A stretch of 64,000 bases of DNA, from positions 1 to 64,000 of the forward strand of contig CANQQB010000003.1 of the NCBI GenBank assembly GCA_947625845.1, in the 5' to 3' direction. This DNA comes from an uncultured Oscillospiraceae bacterium. GTDB taxonomy: Bacteria > Bacillota > Clostridia > Oscillospirales > Oscillospiraceae. A program made the translations under genes and the position numbers. Shown piece after piece: positions 1 through 8,948 of the stretch. The number at the start of each line of letters is the position of its first letter. Positions within the stretch are counted from its first letter, which is position 1. The notes below the pieces were generated by a model, which did not search any database, was not told where the DNA came from, and worked only from the letters and a program-made list of their open reading frames with translations.

Positions 1-1332
1 CCGGATCCGGTCCGCCTCGGCCCAGTTCTTGGCCTTGCGGGCGGCCTGACGGGCGGCGATCTTCTCCTCGATCTCCGCGTCCAGGTCCTCCTGGGCGCCA
101 AAGGGGATGCCCAGCACATCGCACAGCTCCAGGAAGACGTCCCGGCAGGCGGCGGCCAGGGCCTTGGAGGGGTCGACGGCGGGGGAGACGGCGGTGTTGA
201 TCTCCCGGGCCAGCTCGAAGATGACGGACACCGCGTCGGCGGTGTTGAAGTCGTCGTCCATCACCTCGACGAACCGCTGGCGGTACTTGTCCAGCCCCGA
301 TACGAAGGCAGCGTCGGCCTCGCTCAGCGCGCCGTCCCGGCCGTTTTGGGCGAAGAAGTCCAGGTTGTCCTTGGCGGTCTTCAGCCGGTCCAGGGCGGCC
401 TGGGTCTGGACCAGGATGTCCACGGAGTAGTTCAGCGGGGAGCGGTAGTGGCTCATGAGCATGAACATGCGGATGCAGTCGTAGCCATAGACGCCGGCGG
501 CCTCCCGGACGGTGAAGAAGTTTCCAAGGGACTTGGACATCTTCTGGTTGTCCACGTTGATGAAGCCGTTGTGCAGCCAGTAGTGGACGAAGGGCACGCC
601 GTTGGCGGCCTCGGACTGGGCGATCTCGTTCTCATGGTGGGGGAACACCAGGTCCTTGCCGCCGGTGTGGATGTCGATGGTCTTGCCCAGATACCGGTTG
701 GACATGGCGGAGCACTCGATGTGCCAGCCGGGCCGGCCCATGCCCCAGGGGGACTGCCAGGCGGGCTCGCCGGGCTTGGCGGCCTTCCACAGGGCGAAGT
801 CCATGGGGTTTTCCTTGCCGTCGTTGACCTCCACGCGGGCGCCGTGCATCAGGTCGTCCAGGTTCTGGTGGCTCAGCTTGCCGTAGTCCCGGAATTTGCC
901 GGTGCGGTAATATACGTCCCCATTGACCTCATAGGCGTAGCCCTTGTCGACCAGGGTCTGCACCAGCTCGATGATCTGGGGGATGTTCTCCGTGGCCTTG
1001 GGGTGGACGGTGGCCGGCTTGACCCCCAGGGCGTTCACGTCCTTCCAGTACTCGCCGATGTACTTCTCCGCGATGTCGGCGGAGGACACGCCTTCCTCGT
1101 TGGCGCGCTTGATGATCTTGTCGTCCACGTCGGTGAAGTTCTGCACGAACGTGACATCATAGCCCCGGTATTCCAGGTACCGGCGCAGCACGTCGAACAT
1201 GATGATGGGGCGGGCGTTGCCCACGTGGATGTAGTTGTACACCGTGGGGCCGCAGCTGTACATGGTGACCTTGCCCTCGGTGATGGGGACGAAGTCCTCC
1301 TTTTGCATGGTCAGGTCGTTATAAAAGCGCAT
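1..1332 (-). CDS. cysS: Cysteinyl-tRNA synthetase, 3' end cut by the window
   Basis: Class I aminoacyl-tRNA synthetase that charges tRNA-Cys with cysteine in the cytoplasm. The ORF track omits it because it runs off the left edge. Reading the minus strand from the ATG at 1332 gives 444 open codons beginning MRFYNDLTMQKEDF. The HIGH-type signature is HVGNARP at about residue 36. KMSKS lies near residue 263, and the zinc-site residues appear in SCGPTVYN, WHIECSAM and HHENEIAQSEA. The family is usually about 460-480 residues, so only the extreme C-terminus is missing. It starts 4 bases after the cysE stop and is the last visible gene of rimO-cysE-cysS, which pairs cysteine synthesis with its charging. 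No anomaly seen; identification is secure. Confidence 0.97.
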   Translation of the reverse strand, partial: MRFYNDLTMQKEDFVPITEGKVTMYSCGPTVYNYIHVGNARPIIMFDVLRRYLEYRGYDVTFVQNFTDVDDKIIKRANEEGVSSADIAEKYIGEYWKDVNALGVKPATVHPKATENIPQIIELVQTLVDKGYAYEVNGDVYYRTGKFRDYGKLSHQNLDDLMHGARVEVNDGKENPMDFALWKAAKPGEPAWQSPWGMGRPGWHIECSAMSNRYLGKTIDIHTGGKDLVFPHHENEIAQSEAANGVPFVHYWLHNGFINVDNQKMSKSLGNFFTVREAAGVYGYDCIRMFMLMSHYRSPLNYSVDILVQTQAALDRLKTAKDNLDFFAQNGRDGALSEADAAFVSGLDKYRQRFVEVMDDDFNTADAVSVIFELAREINTAVSPAVDPSKALAAACRDVFLELCDVLGIPFGAQEDLDAEIEEKIAARQAARKAKNWAEADRIR

Positions 1333-1336
1333 GGTC

Positions 1337-1975
1337 TTACTTCTCCTTTGCGAATGCTTGTTCCAGTTCTATCACCCGGCCGCGCAGGGCGCACAGCTCC
1401 TGGGCCACGGGGTCGGACACGCTGATCTGGTCCACACGGGAGGCGTAATCGGTCTTCTCCCCGGCGATGCGGGCCACGTGGGCCGGCACGCCTACGGCGG
1501 TGGAGTTGGGCGGTACCTCGCTGAGCACCACGGCGTTGGAGGCGATGCGGCTGTTGTCCCCCACCTTGAACGGCCCCAGGACCTTGGCGCCGGAGCCTAT
1601 GAGCACGTTGTTGCCGATGGTGGGGTGGCGCTTGCCCTGGTCCTTGCCGGTGCCGCCAAGGGTCACGCACTGGTATAGGAGCACGTCGTCCCCGATCTCG
1701 GCCGTTTCGCCGATGACCACACCCATGCCGTGGTCGATGACCAGCCGGCGGCCGATGGTCGCGCCGGGGTGTATCTCGATGCCGGTCTTCTTCCGGGTGC
1801 GCTGGGAGATGGCCCGGCCCAAAAATTTCAGGCCGTGGGTCCAGCACCAGTGGGCCCTTCTGTGGCGCAGCACCGCCTTCACGCCGGGGTACAGCAAATA
1901 TACCTCCCACGCGCTCCTTGCCGCCGGGTCCCGGGCCTGATAGGCCCGGATCGTCTCTTTCAGATAGTCAAACAT
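1337..1975 (-). CDS. cysE: Serine O-acetyltransferase
   Basis: Acetylates serine with acetyl-CoA to O-acetylserine, the precursor that a cysteine synthase sulfhydrylates. I start at the ATG at 1975 (MFDYLKETIRAYQ), giving 212 residues; the 276-residue ORF-track version extends into rimO. The left-handed beta-helix hexapeptide region spans about residues 70-165, with the active-site stretch IDHGMGVVIGETA and LYQCVTLGGTGK followed by KRHPTIGNNVLIGSGA. The C-terminal tail ends in a charged helix. The length suits the short EpsC-type enzymes of Firmicutes. It lies 14 bases after rimO and 4 bases before cysS, so co-transcription is likely. An upstream T-box or cysteine leader was not seen. Confidence 0.95.
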   Translation of the reverse strand: MFDYLKETIRAYQARDPAARSAWEVYLLYPGVKAVLRHRRAHWCWTHGLKFLGRAISQRTRKKTGIEIHPGATIGRRLVIDHGMGVVIGETAEIGDDVLLYQCVTLGGTGKDQGKRHPTIGNNVLIGSGAKVLGPFKVGDNSRIASNAVVLSEVPPNSTAVGVPAHVARIAGEKTDYASRVDQISVSDPVAQELCALRGRVIELEQAFAKEK

Positions 1976-1989
1976 CTGTGTCCAGTTCC

Positions 1990-3306
1990 TTATTTTCCGT
2001 TTTCTTCCACATGCCCCGTGAGGCACCCGTCCTCCAGAGCGTCCAAATGCACCTGGACGAATGTACCCGGCGCGGCGGGGCCGGTGAAGAGCACCTGTTC
2101 GTCCACGTCCGGGGAGTCGGCCCAGCTCCGGCCGAACCAGCTGCCATCGATGCTTTGCCCTTCGCACAGCACGGTCTGGACGGTGCCCAGACGGGCGCGG
2201 TCAAAGGCGTCCATGACGGCGTTTTGCAGGTCCATGACCGTCCGCTGCCGGGCTTGGGCTTCCTCGGTGGTACATCGGTCCGGCATCTCGGCGGCCGCCG
2301 TGCCCTCCTGGGGGGAGAACACGAACACCCCGGCCCTTGGCAGCTTTTGTGCCCGCAGAAAGTCCAGAAGCTCCCCGAATTCCGCCTCGCCCTCGCCGGG
2401 CAGGCCCACGATCAGGCTGGTGCGCAGGACCACGCCGGGGACACGCGAGCGGAGCTTGTCGAACAGCGTCTCGATGGAAGCGCGTGTCTCCGGCCGGCGC
2501 ATGCGGCGCAGGATGGCGTCGTTCACGTGCTGGATGGGGATGTCCAGATACTTCACGATCTTCTTCTCCGACGCAATCGTGTCGATCAGCTCGTCCGTGA
2601 GCTCATGGGGGTAGAGATAGTGCAGGCGTATCCATTCTATGCCGTCGATCATCACCAGTTGCCGCAGCAGGGTACAGAGGTTGGTGCCGTCATGAAAGTC
2701 CCGGCCATAGGCCGTCACGTCCTGGGCCACCAAAATGAGCTCCTTCACGCCTCGCGCCGCCAGGGTCCGGGCCTCGGCCAGGATGGCGTCCACGGGCCGG
2801 GAGCGGTAGCGGCCCCGGATGGAGGGGATGACGCAGTAGGCGCAGCGGTTGTCGCACCCGTCGGCGATCTTGATATAGGCCCACCCCGGACCGGTGGTCA
2901 CGGTCCGGTCCAGCTCAGGAAGAGGCGCGTTCTTGTCCAGGAAGCGGGCGAAGTGATGCTGGTCCGATTCCAGCGCCGCCACGATGTCGGGGAAGCTCCC
3001 CACGCCAAGGACCGCGTCGATCTCGGGCAGCTCCGTGAGGATGTCCCCCTGATACCGCTGGGGCAGGCACCCGGTGACCACCAGACGCTTTAAGGAGCCG
3101 GTCTTTTTCAGCTCGGCCAGCTCCAAGATCGTGTCGATGGCCTCCTGCTGGGCCGCCTCGATGAAGGCGCACGTGTTGACCACCGCGGCGTCTGCCTGGG
3201 CGGGGTCCGCGGTGATCTCATGGCCGGCGGCGCGTATGAGCGCCAGCATCTGTTCGGAATCTATCAGGTTTTTCGCACAGCCAAGGGAGGTAAAATGGAT
3301 CTTCAT
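1990..3306 (-). CDS. rimO: Ribosomal protein S12 methylthiotransferase RimO
   Basis: Radical-SAM enzyme that adds a methylthio group to a conserved aspartate of ribosomal protein S12. The 438-residue protein has the three cysteines of the N-terminal MTTase domain (LGCAKN near 10, VNTCAFI near 46, VTGCLPQ near 80). The radical-SAM cluster is DGCDNRCAYCVIP at about 150, followed by IRGRYRSR, and a C-terminal TRAM-like domain ends near 435. Its short N-terminus and overall pattern fit RimO better than MiaB. It heads rimO-cysE-cysS on the minus strand; a family B palindromic element separates it from recX upstream. Nothing irregular was seen. Confidence 0.95.
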   Translation of the reverse strand: MKIHFTSLGCAKNLIDSEQMLALIRAAGHEITADPAQADAAVVNTCAFIEAAQQEAIDTILELAELKKTGSLKRLVVTGCLPQRYQGDILTELPEIDAVLGVGSFPDIVAALESDQHHFARFLDKNAPLPELDRTVTTGPGWAYIKIADGCDNRCAYCVIPSIRGRYRSRPVDAILAEARTLAARGVKELILVAQDVTAYGRDFHDGTNLCTLLRQLVMIDGIEWIRLHYLYPHELTDELIDTIASEKKIVKYLDIPIQHVNDAILRRMRRPETRASIETLFDKLRSRVPGVVLRTSLIVGLPGEGEAEFGELLDFLRAQKLPRAGVFVFSPQEGTAAAEMPDRCTTEEAQARQRTVMDLQNAVMDAFDRARLGTVQTVLCEGQSIDGSWFGRSWADSPDVDEQVLFTGPAAPGTFVQVHLDALEDGCLTGHVEENGK

Positions 3307-3327
3307 AGGAAATATACCTTATCGAAA

Positions 3328-3445
3328 GCCTCCCCTGTGCAAGGGGAGGTGGGCCGCCGAATGGCGGCTCGGAGGGGTTGTTACCAGTGCAGGACAACCC
3401 TTCCGCCTCGCTGTCGCTCGGCACCTCCCCTTACACAGGGGAGGC
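3328..3445. repeat. Family B palindromic intergenic element, copy 1
   Basis: Begins GCCTCCCCTGTGCAAGGGGA and ends in the inverse complement TTACACAGGGGAGGC, so the ends are inverted repeats, each able to fold as a small hairpin. The middle carries GGAGGGGTTGTTACC and ACAACCCTTCCGCC arms. It fills most of the gap between recX and rimO. Related copies lie at 4032-4150, 12524-12653 and, degraded, 51979-52064 and 52272-52325. Confidence 0.85.
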
Positions 3446-3474
3446 GTCCAATTTGTATCGCCGGAGGCGATGTA

Positions 3475-4014
3475 TCACTCTTCCTCCGCGCCGTAGCGGT
3501 TCAGCGCGGCGCGGATATCGTCCCAGGAATAGCCCCGGCGGAAAAGGGCCGCGGCGGCCTTGTCCCGCTCCTTCCGGTCGCGTATGTCCCGGCCACGGAG
3601 CTTCGCCGCCAGCAGGCGGTCGATGTTGTCCGTGTCCTCAGGCATCTCGGCCAGAGCGTCGTCCCACAGGTCCTTGGGCACCCCACGGCGGCCCAGCTCG
3701 GAGCGCACCCGGCCGGGGCCGTAGCCCATGGCGGCGTAGTGCCGGGCGATCATCCCGGCGTACTCGGCGTCGTTCAAAAAGCCGTAGTCCAGGCACAGGG
3801 CGGTCACCGTGTCGATGTCCTGCTGGGAACAGCCCTTTTCCGCCAGCTTCTTGCGCAGCTCCTTCTCGGAGTGGGGGCGCTTTAAGTAGTCCGTCGCCCA
3901 CTTTTTGGCCTGTTCCAGCGGCGTCTGGGGCTTTTTGCGCTTTTTGGGAGGCTCCAGCTCCCCCGCCGGGTCGTTCATCACCGAACGGACGGTGTGTTTA
4001 TATTGGTCATCCAT
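3475..4014 (-). CDS. recX: Regulatory protein RecX
   Basis: RecX family proteins bind RecA filaments and modulate their growth. I start at ATG 4014 (MDDQYKHTVRSVM), 179 residues. The 230-residue ORF-track version would translate the palindromic repeat upstream ([14 protein letters not shown]...), which is implausible. The body consists of three helical RecX repeats, with typical phrases ARHYAAMGYGPGRVRSELGRRGV, KEKELRKKL-like KRPHSEKELRKKLAEKG, and KAAAALFRRGYSWDDIRAAL. The N-terminal 45 residues are basic and proline-rich. It follows recA in the same direction, the usual recA-recX pairing, but 149 bases away with a family B element in between. That could attenuate recX relative to recA. Confidence 0.93.
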   Translation of the reverse strand: MDDQYKHTVRSVMNDPAGELEPPKKRKKPQTPLEQAKKWATDYLKRPHSEKELRKKLAEKGCSQQDIDTVTALCLDYGFLNDAEYAGMIARHYAAMGYGPGRVRSELGRRGVPKDLWDDALAEMPEDTDNIDRLLAAKLRGRDIRDRKERDKAAAALFRRGYSWDDIRAALNRYGAEEE

Positions 4015-4031
4015 AGTATTTACCTTATTGA

Positions 4032-4150
4032 CGGCCCCCTGTGTAAGGGGGGCTGTCACCGCCTTTGGCGGTGACTGGGGGGTTGTTACCAGTGCAGGAC
4101 AACCCCTCCGCCTCGCTGTCGCTCGGCACCTCCCCTTGCACAGGGGAGGC
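4032..4150. repeat. Family B palindromic intergenic element, copy 2, between recA and recX
   Basis: Flanked on the left by CCTTATTGACG, as is the copy at 52272. The left arm GGCCCCCTGTGTAAGGGGGG and the right arm CCTCCCCTTGCACAGGGGAGG are inverted repeats. The interior again has a GGGGTTGTTACCAGTGCAGG tract shared with copy 1. It occupies almost the whole recA-recX intercistronic gap. Confidence 0.85.
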
Positions 4151-4163
4151 TTTTCGTCGGTGG

Positions 4164-5279
4164 TCACTCGTCGGAACCGTCGTCGAAGTCCTCGGCGGAG
4201 ACGTCGACCGCGCGGCCGGCGGCTTTTGCCGCCTTCAATGCCTGCGGGCTCATGAGCTTGTGGGCGTTGGCGCGGATCTGGGCCTCGATCTCGGCGGCCT
4301 TGTCCGGGTTGGCCATGAGAAACTCCTTCACCCCGTCCCGGCCCTGGATGCGCTCGCCGCAGCAGGTGAACCAGGCTCCGGCCTTCTCGATGATCTCCAG
4401 CCTCACGCCAAGGTCGATGATCTCGCCGATCTTGGAGATGCCCTCGCCGTAGATGATGTCGAACTGTGCCTCCTTGAAGGGAGGCGCGACCTTGTTCTTC
4501 ACGATCTTGACGCGGGTCCGGTTGCCGATCATCTCGTCGCCGGACTTGAGGGTCTCGGTGCGCCGCACGTCCAGGCGCACGCTGGAATAGTATTTCAGCG
4601 CACGGCCGCCGGGGGTGGTCTCCGGGTTGCCGTACATGACGCCGATCTTCTCCCGGAGCTGGTTGATGAAGACCACGATGCAGTTGGTCTTCGACACGAT
4701 GCCGGCCAGCTTCCGCAGAGCCTGGCTCATGAGCCGGGCCAGCACGCCCACGGTGGAGTCGCCCATCTCCCCTTCCAGCTCGCTGCGGGGCAGAAGCGCC
4801 GCCACCGAGTCCACCACGATCACGTCGATGGCCCCGGAGCGCACCAGCGCCTCCGATATCTGCAAAGCCTGCTCGGCGGTGTCCGGCTGGGAGATGAGCA
4901 GGTTGTCGATGTCCACGCCCAGAGCGCGGGCATAGGCCGGCTCCAGAGCGTGCTCCACGTCGATGTACGCCACCTCGCCGCCGCCCTGCTGCGCGGAGGC
5001 CACCAGGTGCAGGGCCAGGGTGGTCTTGCCGCTGGCCTCCGGGCCGTAGATCTCCACGATACGCCCCCGGGGCAGTCCCCCGATGCCCAGGGCCAGGTCC
5101 AGCCCCAGGGAGCCCGTGGAGATGGCGTCCACGTTCACGGGGATGTCCTCCCCCAGGCGCATGATGGCGCCCTTGCCGTAATTCTTCTCGATCTGGGCCA
5201 GCGCCGTCTCCAGCGCCTTTTTCTTGTCCGCCGCCTGTCCCACCGGGGTCACGGGAGGCGCCGCTTTTTTCGCTGCCAT
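4164..5279 (-). CDS. recA: Recombinase RecA
   Basis: DNA strand-exchange ATPase and SOS coprotease. The 371-residue protein begins [15 protein letters not shown]; this N-terminal extension is slightly longer than usual. The core starts at [25 protein letters not shown]. Walker A is [10 protein letters not shown] near residue 80, Walker B is [14 protein letters not shown], the L2 region is [32 protein letters not shown], and the C-terminus is acidic (EDFDDGSDE), as in the family. The ATG at 5279 follows AAAGGAGAGA. A GC-rich dyad CTCTCCGCC/GGCGGAGAG (about 5293-5311) precedes the ribosome site. I saw no clear SOS box in the 40-base gap to prmC. Confidence 0.98.
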   Translation of the reverse strand: MAAKKAAPPVTPVGQAADKKKALETALAQIEKNYGKGAIMRLGEDIPVNVDAISTGSLGLDLALGIGGLPRGRIVEIYGPEASGKTTLALHLVASAQQGGGEVAYIDVEHALEPAYARALGVDIDNLLISQPDTAEQALQISEALVRSGAIDVIVVDSVAALLPRSELEGEMGDSTVGVLARLMSQALRKLAGIVSKTNCIVVFINQLREKIGVMYGNPETTPGGRALKYYSSVRLDVRRTETLKSGDEMIGNRTRVKIVKNKVAPPFKEAQFDIIYGEGISKIGEIIDLGVRLEIIEKAGAWFTCCGERIQGRDGVKEFLMANPDKAAEIEAQIRANAHKLMSPQALKAAKAAGRAVDVSAEDFDDGSDE

Positions 5280-5319
5280 ATCTCTCTCCTTTCTCTCCGC
5301 CGGGCGGAGAGCGTCAAAT

Positions 5320-6183
5320 TTACCGTTTCAGCCGGGCCGCCATGACCCTGTCCGTGCCGCCTGTATCCTGTAAGGCGTAAATGCTGGTGAAGCCGGCCTG
5401 TTCCAGAAGCTGGCGCACCGCCGGGGCCTGTCCCTCGCCGATCTCCAGCATAATGGCGCCGTTGTCCTTTAAAACGGACTTCCAAAGCCGGATGGCCGGC
5501 CGGATGATGTCCAGTCCGTCCGCGCCCCCGTCCAGCGCCTCCACCGGCTCGTAGTCCCGCACGGACCGGTCCAGGGTGGCAAGCTCCGCCGTGGGGATAT
5601 AGGGGGCGTTGCAGGTGATGAGGTCAAAAGAGCCCATCAGCATGGGGGGCTTTTCGGTCACGTCCGCGTGCACGCACATGACCCGCACCTCCAGCTTGTT
5701 TTTCGCGATGTTCCGGCGGCAGAGGGACAGGGCACGGGGGCTGTTGTCCACCATGACCACCCGCGCGCCGGGCATGTGCACCGCCAGCGCCACGCCTACG
5801 CAGCCGGACCCGGCGCACAGGTCCAGGATACGGGGGGTGCCGTTGCGCCCCTCAAAGAGCGCGATGGCGGCCTTCACCAGTACCTCCGTGTCGGTCCGGG
5901 GTATGAGCGCGTCACGGGTGATGTCCAGGGGCACGCCGTAAAACTCCCAGGTGCCGGTGATGTAAGGCACCGGCTCGCCTTCGATGCGCCTGTCCACCAT
6001 CCTGGCCACGTCGGCGGCAAGCTCGTCGGAGGAATACAGGTTCAGCTCCTGCATCAGCTTCTCCACGCTCTTGTCCGCCGCGCGGGCCAATATGAGCCGG
6101 GCTTCCAGGCCGTATTCCTCGATGCCCGCCTCTTTCAGCCGCCGCCGCGCCTCGATGTAGATGTCACTGTACGTTCTCGCCAT
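5320..6183 (-). CDS. prmC: Peptide chain release factor N5-glutamine methyltransferase PrmC (HemK), NAPY variant
   Basis: SAM-dependent enzyme that methylates the GGQ glutamine of release factors. The 287-residue protein has the helical N-terminal domain ([15 protein letters not shown]...), then [26 protein letters not shown] and the SAM motif [16 protein letters not shown] near residue 120. The catalytic NPPY motif reads [11 protein letters not shown] near residue 190, so the second residue is alanine instead of proline. The invariant asparagine, following proline and tyrosine are intact, so activity is plausible but unproven. It follows the DUF1385 gene, a common clostridial pairing (normally beside prfA, not seen here), and precedes recA by 40 bases. 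Confidence 0.93.
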   Translation of the reverse strand: MARTYSDIYIEARRRLKEAGIEEYGLEARLILARAADKSVEKLMQELNLYSSDELAADVARMVDRRIEGEPVPYITGTWEFYGVPLDITRDALIPRTDTEVLVKAAIALFEGRNGTPRILDLCAGSGCVGVALAVHMPGARVVMVDNSPRALSLCRRNIAKNKLEVRVMCVHADVTEKPPMLMGSFDLITCNAPYIPTAELATLDRSVRDYEPVEALDGGADGLDIIRPAIRLWKSVLKDNGAIMLEIGEGQAPAVRQLLEQAGFTSIYALQDTGGTDRVMAARLKR

Positions 6184-6225
6184 AGCTCTTTATCCCGATC
6201 TCCTTTTTGGCCCACAGAGGTTCGG

Positions 6226-6382
6226 CCCTCGCGCCGCAGCGCGGCCCCCTCTGACGAGGGGGCTGTCGCCGCCGTCAGGCGGTGACTGGGGGAGAGAAAA
6301 CTGAAAATATCTCTCCCTCCGTCTCGCCCTTACGGGCGAGCCACCTCCCTCGTCAGAGGGAGGCGGGGGCTTCGCCCCCGAA
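6226..6382. repeat. Family A palindromic element, rearranged copy (right half then left half)
   Basis: Contains the right-half module (GGCCCCCTCTGACGAGGGGG ... GACTGGGGGAGAGA, to 6297) followed by the left-half module (TCTCTCCCTCCGTC ... CCTCGTCAGAGGGAGG ... GGGGGCTTCGCCCCC, 6310-6382). Elsewhere the order is left then right, so here the halves are permuted. It fills most of the 208-base gap between prmC and the DUF1385 gene. Confidence 0.8.
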
Positions 6383-6391
6383 AGCAACACG

Positions 6392-7369
6392 TCACCATAT
6401 ATCCGCGCCCTTTTTGTCCGGGATGACCAGTTTGAGCGACGTGATGGCTACCTCCATCATGCCCTCGTCCGGCTCCTGGGTGGTCAGGTGCTGGAGCATC
6501 CGGCCGGGCCAGGACAGGACCTTCGCCAGAGGCAGCTCGTCGTGCCGGCCGATCCAGCGGTTCAGCTCATAGCTGAGACTGACCACGATGGGCAGCAGCG
6601 CGATCTTCACCAGCATCCGCAAAAATACGTTGTCCACATGCAAAAACGCGTTGGCGATGATGAACACGAAAATACTCAATATGACCACCACCAGCAGGAA
6701 GCTGGTGCCGCAGCGGGGGTGGAAACGGCTCTCCGTGCGCACGTTCTCCACGGTCAGGTCCCGGCCGTGCTCGTAGCAGTAGATGGTCTTGTGCTCCGCG
6801 CCGTGATAGGCCCACATGCGCTTCATCTCCTTCATGCGGGACACGGCGGCCATATAGCCCAGGAAGATGGCCAGCTTCAAGATGCCCTCCAAAAGGGTGC
6901 GCAGGCCGTCGTGGCCGTGGCGCAGAGGCGGGATGAGCCCCACAAGAAACGTGGGCAGCAGGATGAAAAGTCCCACCGCCAGGGCAATGCCCAGGACCAC
7001 CGCGATGCCGATGACGATCTTCTCCGCCTTTTCGGAGCTGAAATGGTCCTCGATCCACTTGTCCAGCTTACTGGGTTCCTCCTGGTCTTCCTCGGGCATG
7101 AACTGGGCGGAATAGGTCACGGCCTTCATGCCCTTGACCATGCTGTCCAGAAAGCTCACCACGCCGCGGATAAGCGGCCAGCCGAACACGGACCACTTCT
7201 CCCGCAGCGGGTGCAGCCGCTCCACCTTCGTCACCAGCTCCCCCTCCGGGGAACGTATCACGATGGCCTGCTTATCCGGGCCGCGCATCAAAATGCCCTC
7301 GATCAGCGCCTGACCGCCGATGGACGTGCGGAACGCGCAGCTCTCTTTGCTTTGATCCTGCTTTGCCAT
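6392..7369 (-). CDS. DUF1385 family membrane protein
   Basis: Member of the DUF1385/COG3872 family, widespread in clostridia and of unknown biochemical role (described as predicted metal-dependent enzymes). The 325-residue protein has the signature start IGGQALIEGILMRGPDK and the diagnostic YHGAEHKTIYCYEHG near residue 195, followed by ESRFHPRCGTSFLLVVVILS. About four hydrophobic segments are visible: near 115-140 (IVIGIAVVLGIALAVGLFILL), 165-180, 222-245 and 255-275. The histidines and cysteine in HPRCGTS are candidate metal ligands. It precedes prmC on the minus strand, the usual neighbour. Family assignment is firm; function is not known. Confidence 0.9.
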   Translation of the reverse strand: MAKQDQSKESCAFRTSIGGQALIEGILMRGPDKQAIVIRSPEGELVTKVERLHPLREKWSVFGWPLIRGVVSFLDSMVKGMKAVTYSAQFMPEEDQEEPSKLDKWIEDHFSSEKAEKIVIGIAVVLGIALAVGLFILLPTFLVGLIPPLRHGHDGLRTLLEGILKLAIFLGYMAAVSRMKEMKRMWAYHGAEHKTIYCYEHGRDLTVENVRTESRFHPRCGTSFLLVVVILSIFVFIIANAFLHVDNVFLRMLVKIALLPIVVSLSYELNRWIGRHDELPLAKVLSWPGRMLQHLTTQEPDEGMMEVAITSLKLVIPDKKGADIW

Positions 7370-7392
7370 TTTTACGCCTTTCTTGGGATTAT

Positions 7393-7460
7393 CCCTCGCG
7401 CCGCAGCGCGGCCCCCTCTGACGAGGGGGCTGTCAGCGCTTGCGCTGACTGGGGGAGAGA
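7393..7460. repeat. Family A palindromic element, solo right half
   Basis: CCCTCGCGCCGCAGCGCGGC, then CCCCCTCTGACGAGGGGG and TGTCAGCGCTTGCGCTGAC, ending in TGGGGGAGAGA. This is one 70-base half of the family A element standing alone between the kinase and DUF1385 genes. It shows the half can exist as a unit. Confidence 0.8.
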
Positions 7461-7493
7461 TTCCCCCGTTCCTTGCCCCCGCATGATCGGTAG

Positions 7494-8945
7494 TTATATT
7501 GTCAGATCATCCTCGTTCATCACGGGGAGCATGACCGTCACGATCAATCCCGTGCGGCCGTCGGCGGCGTTGGCCAGTTCCAGCTTGCCCTTGTGGCGGG
7601 TGACGATCTCGTCGCACACCGAAAGGCCGATGCCGCTGCCCCGCTCCTTGCCGCTGCCCTTGTAGAACTTCTTCTTCACGAACGGCAGTTCCTCCGGCGG
7701 GATACCGGGGCCAAAGTCCCGGAACCGTATCACGACCCAGCCGCCGGCGGCGCCAACGGTCACCTGGATACGTCCGGCGGACCGGCCGTACTTGGCGGCG
7801 TTGTCCATGATGTTCAAAAACACCTGCTTGAGCCGCTCCGCGTCTCCCAGGATGAAGGGGATGTCCTGGGTGGGAGGGGTGTACTCCACGGTCACGTTCT
7901 CCTGCTTGAGAAGCTCCCCGTAGGTGTATATGGCCTCCTCCAGCTCCCCGGCCACGTCCACGGTCTCCACGTTCAGGTTGAACCGGCCGTCCTGGATACG
8001 GGTAAATTCCAGCAGCTCCTCCACCATCTTGGTCAGCCGGCCGGACTCCTTGGAGATGATGGCGATGCCCCGCCGGGAGTCGGGGGACAGCGTCTCGTCG
8101 TAGGCCAGCGTCTCCGCCCAGCCGGTGATGGCGGTCAGAGGCGTGCGCAGCTCATGGGAGACGGTGGAGATGAACTGGGTCTGGGTCCGCTCCGACTCGC
8201 CGATCTTGGCGCTCATCTCGTTGATGGCGTCGGTCAGGTCGCCGATCTCGTCGTCGTATTTCTTCTGGGCCTGGATGCCGTAGCTGCCCTCGGCGATCCG
8301 GTGTGCCAGAGCCGTCAGTTCCACCAGCGGCTCGGTGACGGAGCGGATGAAGTAGAGGTTTGAAAGCACCACCGCCAATATGACCAGCAGCCCCACCCCC
8401 GCCGCCACGGCGGACATGACCGCGATCTGCCGGGTGACCAGCCGCAGACTGGTCACATAGCGCATGGCGCCCATGACGGCGCCCTCCTGGCTCAGCAGCG
8501 GCGCGCTGACGGCCATGATACGCTCGCCGGTGCCGTTGCGCTTACCGTTCCAGGCGTCCAGCCGCCGGTCCTCCAGGGCCGTTTTGATGTCCGGCGTGCC
8601 CGGCTGGGTGCCGGCGGAGATGCCGTAGCTGGACACCTCCACCACCCCGCCGGGGTTGATGAATTGCAGCTCCAGAAAGTCCTTGTCCTCAAAGCTCTGG
8701 GTGTACCGGTAGGCGCTCTGGTAATACTGGCCGTATGTCCGGGACATGTAGCCGGTGAAGAAGTTGGCGGCGGACTGGGCCTTGGTGGCAAGGCCGGTGC
8801 GCACGGCGCTGTAGTAATAACTGCGCACACCCAGAGAGAAGATGACGGTGAACAGGACCACCACCGCCACCGTGAGCAGGATGCCGGAACGCAGCCAGCG
8901 GCTTTTCAGCCCCCGGGGATGCTTTTTTCCCAGTATCTTGCCCAT
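7494..8945 (-). CDS. Two-component sensor histidine kinase (HAMP, HisKA, HATPase)
   Basis: Membrane sensor kinase, 483 residues from the ATG at 8945, which is preceded by AGGAG seven bases away; the ORF track begins one codon earlier at a TTG. TM1 is about residues 20-40 (GILLTVAVVVLFTVIFSLGV). An extracytoplasmic domain of about 115 residues follows, then TM2 near 165-190 (VMSAVAAGVGLLVILAVVLSN) and a HAMP linker. The H-box is VSHELRTPLTAITGW, the N-box is NIMDNAAKYG, and the G-boxes are DFGPGIP and GSGIGLSV. It is the partner of the response regulator upstream, separated by 178 bases packed with hairpins. Its signal is unknown; the adjacent lipoprotein may belong to the same circuit. Confidence 0.93.
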   Translation of the reverse strand: MGKILGKKHPRGLKSRWLRSGILLTVAVVVLFTVIFSLGVRSYYYSAVRTGLATKAQSAANFFTGYMSRTYGQYYQSAYRYTQSFEDKDFLELQFINPGGVVEVSSYGISAGTQPGTPDIKTALEDRRLDAWNGKRNGTGERIMAVSAPLLSQEGAVMGAMRYVTSLRLVTRQIAVMSAVAAGVGLLVILAVVLSNLYFIRSVTEPLVELTALAHRIAEGSYGIQAQKKYDDEIGDLTDAINEMSAKIGESERTQTQFISTVSHELRTPLTAITGWAETLAYDETLSPDSRRGIAIISKESGRLTKMVEELLEFTRIQDGRFNLNVETVDVAGELEEAIYTYGELLKQENVTVEYTPPTQDIPFILGDAERLKQVFLNIMDNAAKYGRSAGRIQVTVGAAGGWVVIRFRDFGPGIPPEELPFVKKKFYKGSGKERGSGIGLSVCDEIVTRHKGKLELANAADGRTGLIVTVMLPVMNEDDLTI

Positions 8946-8948
8946 CAA

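Noticed and set aside
4015-4167. N-terminal extension of recX
   Set aside because: It would translate a family B repeat; the conserved RecX part starts after ATG 4014.
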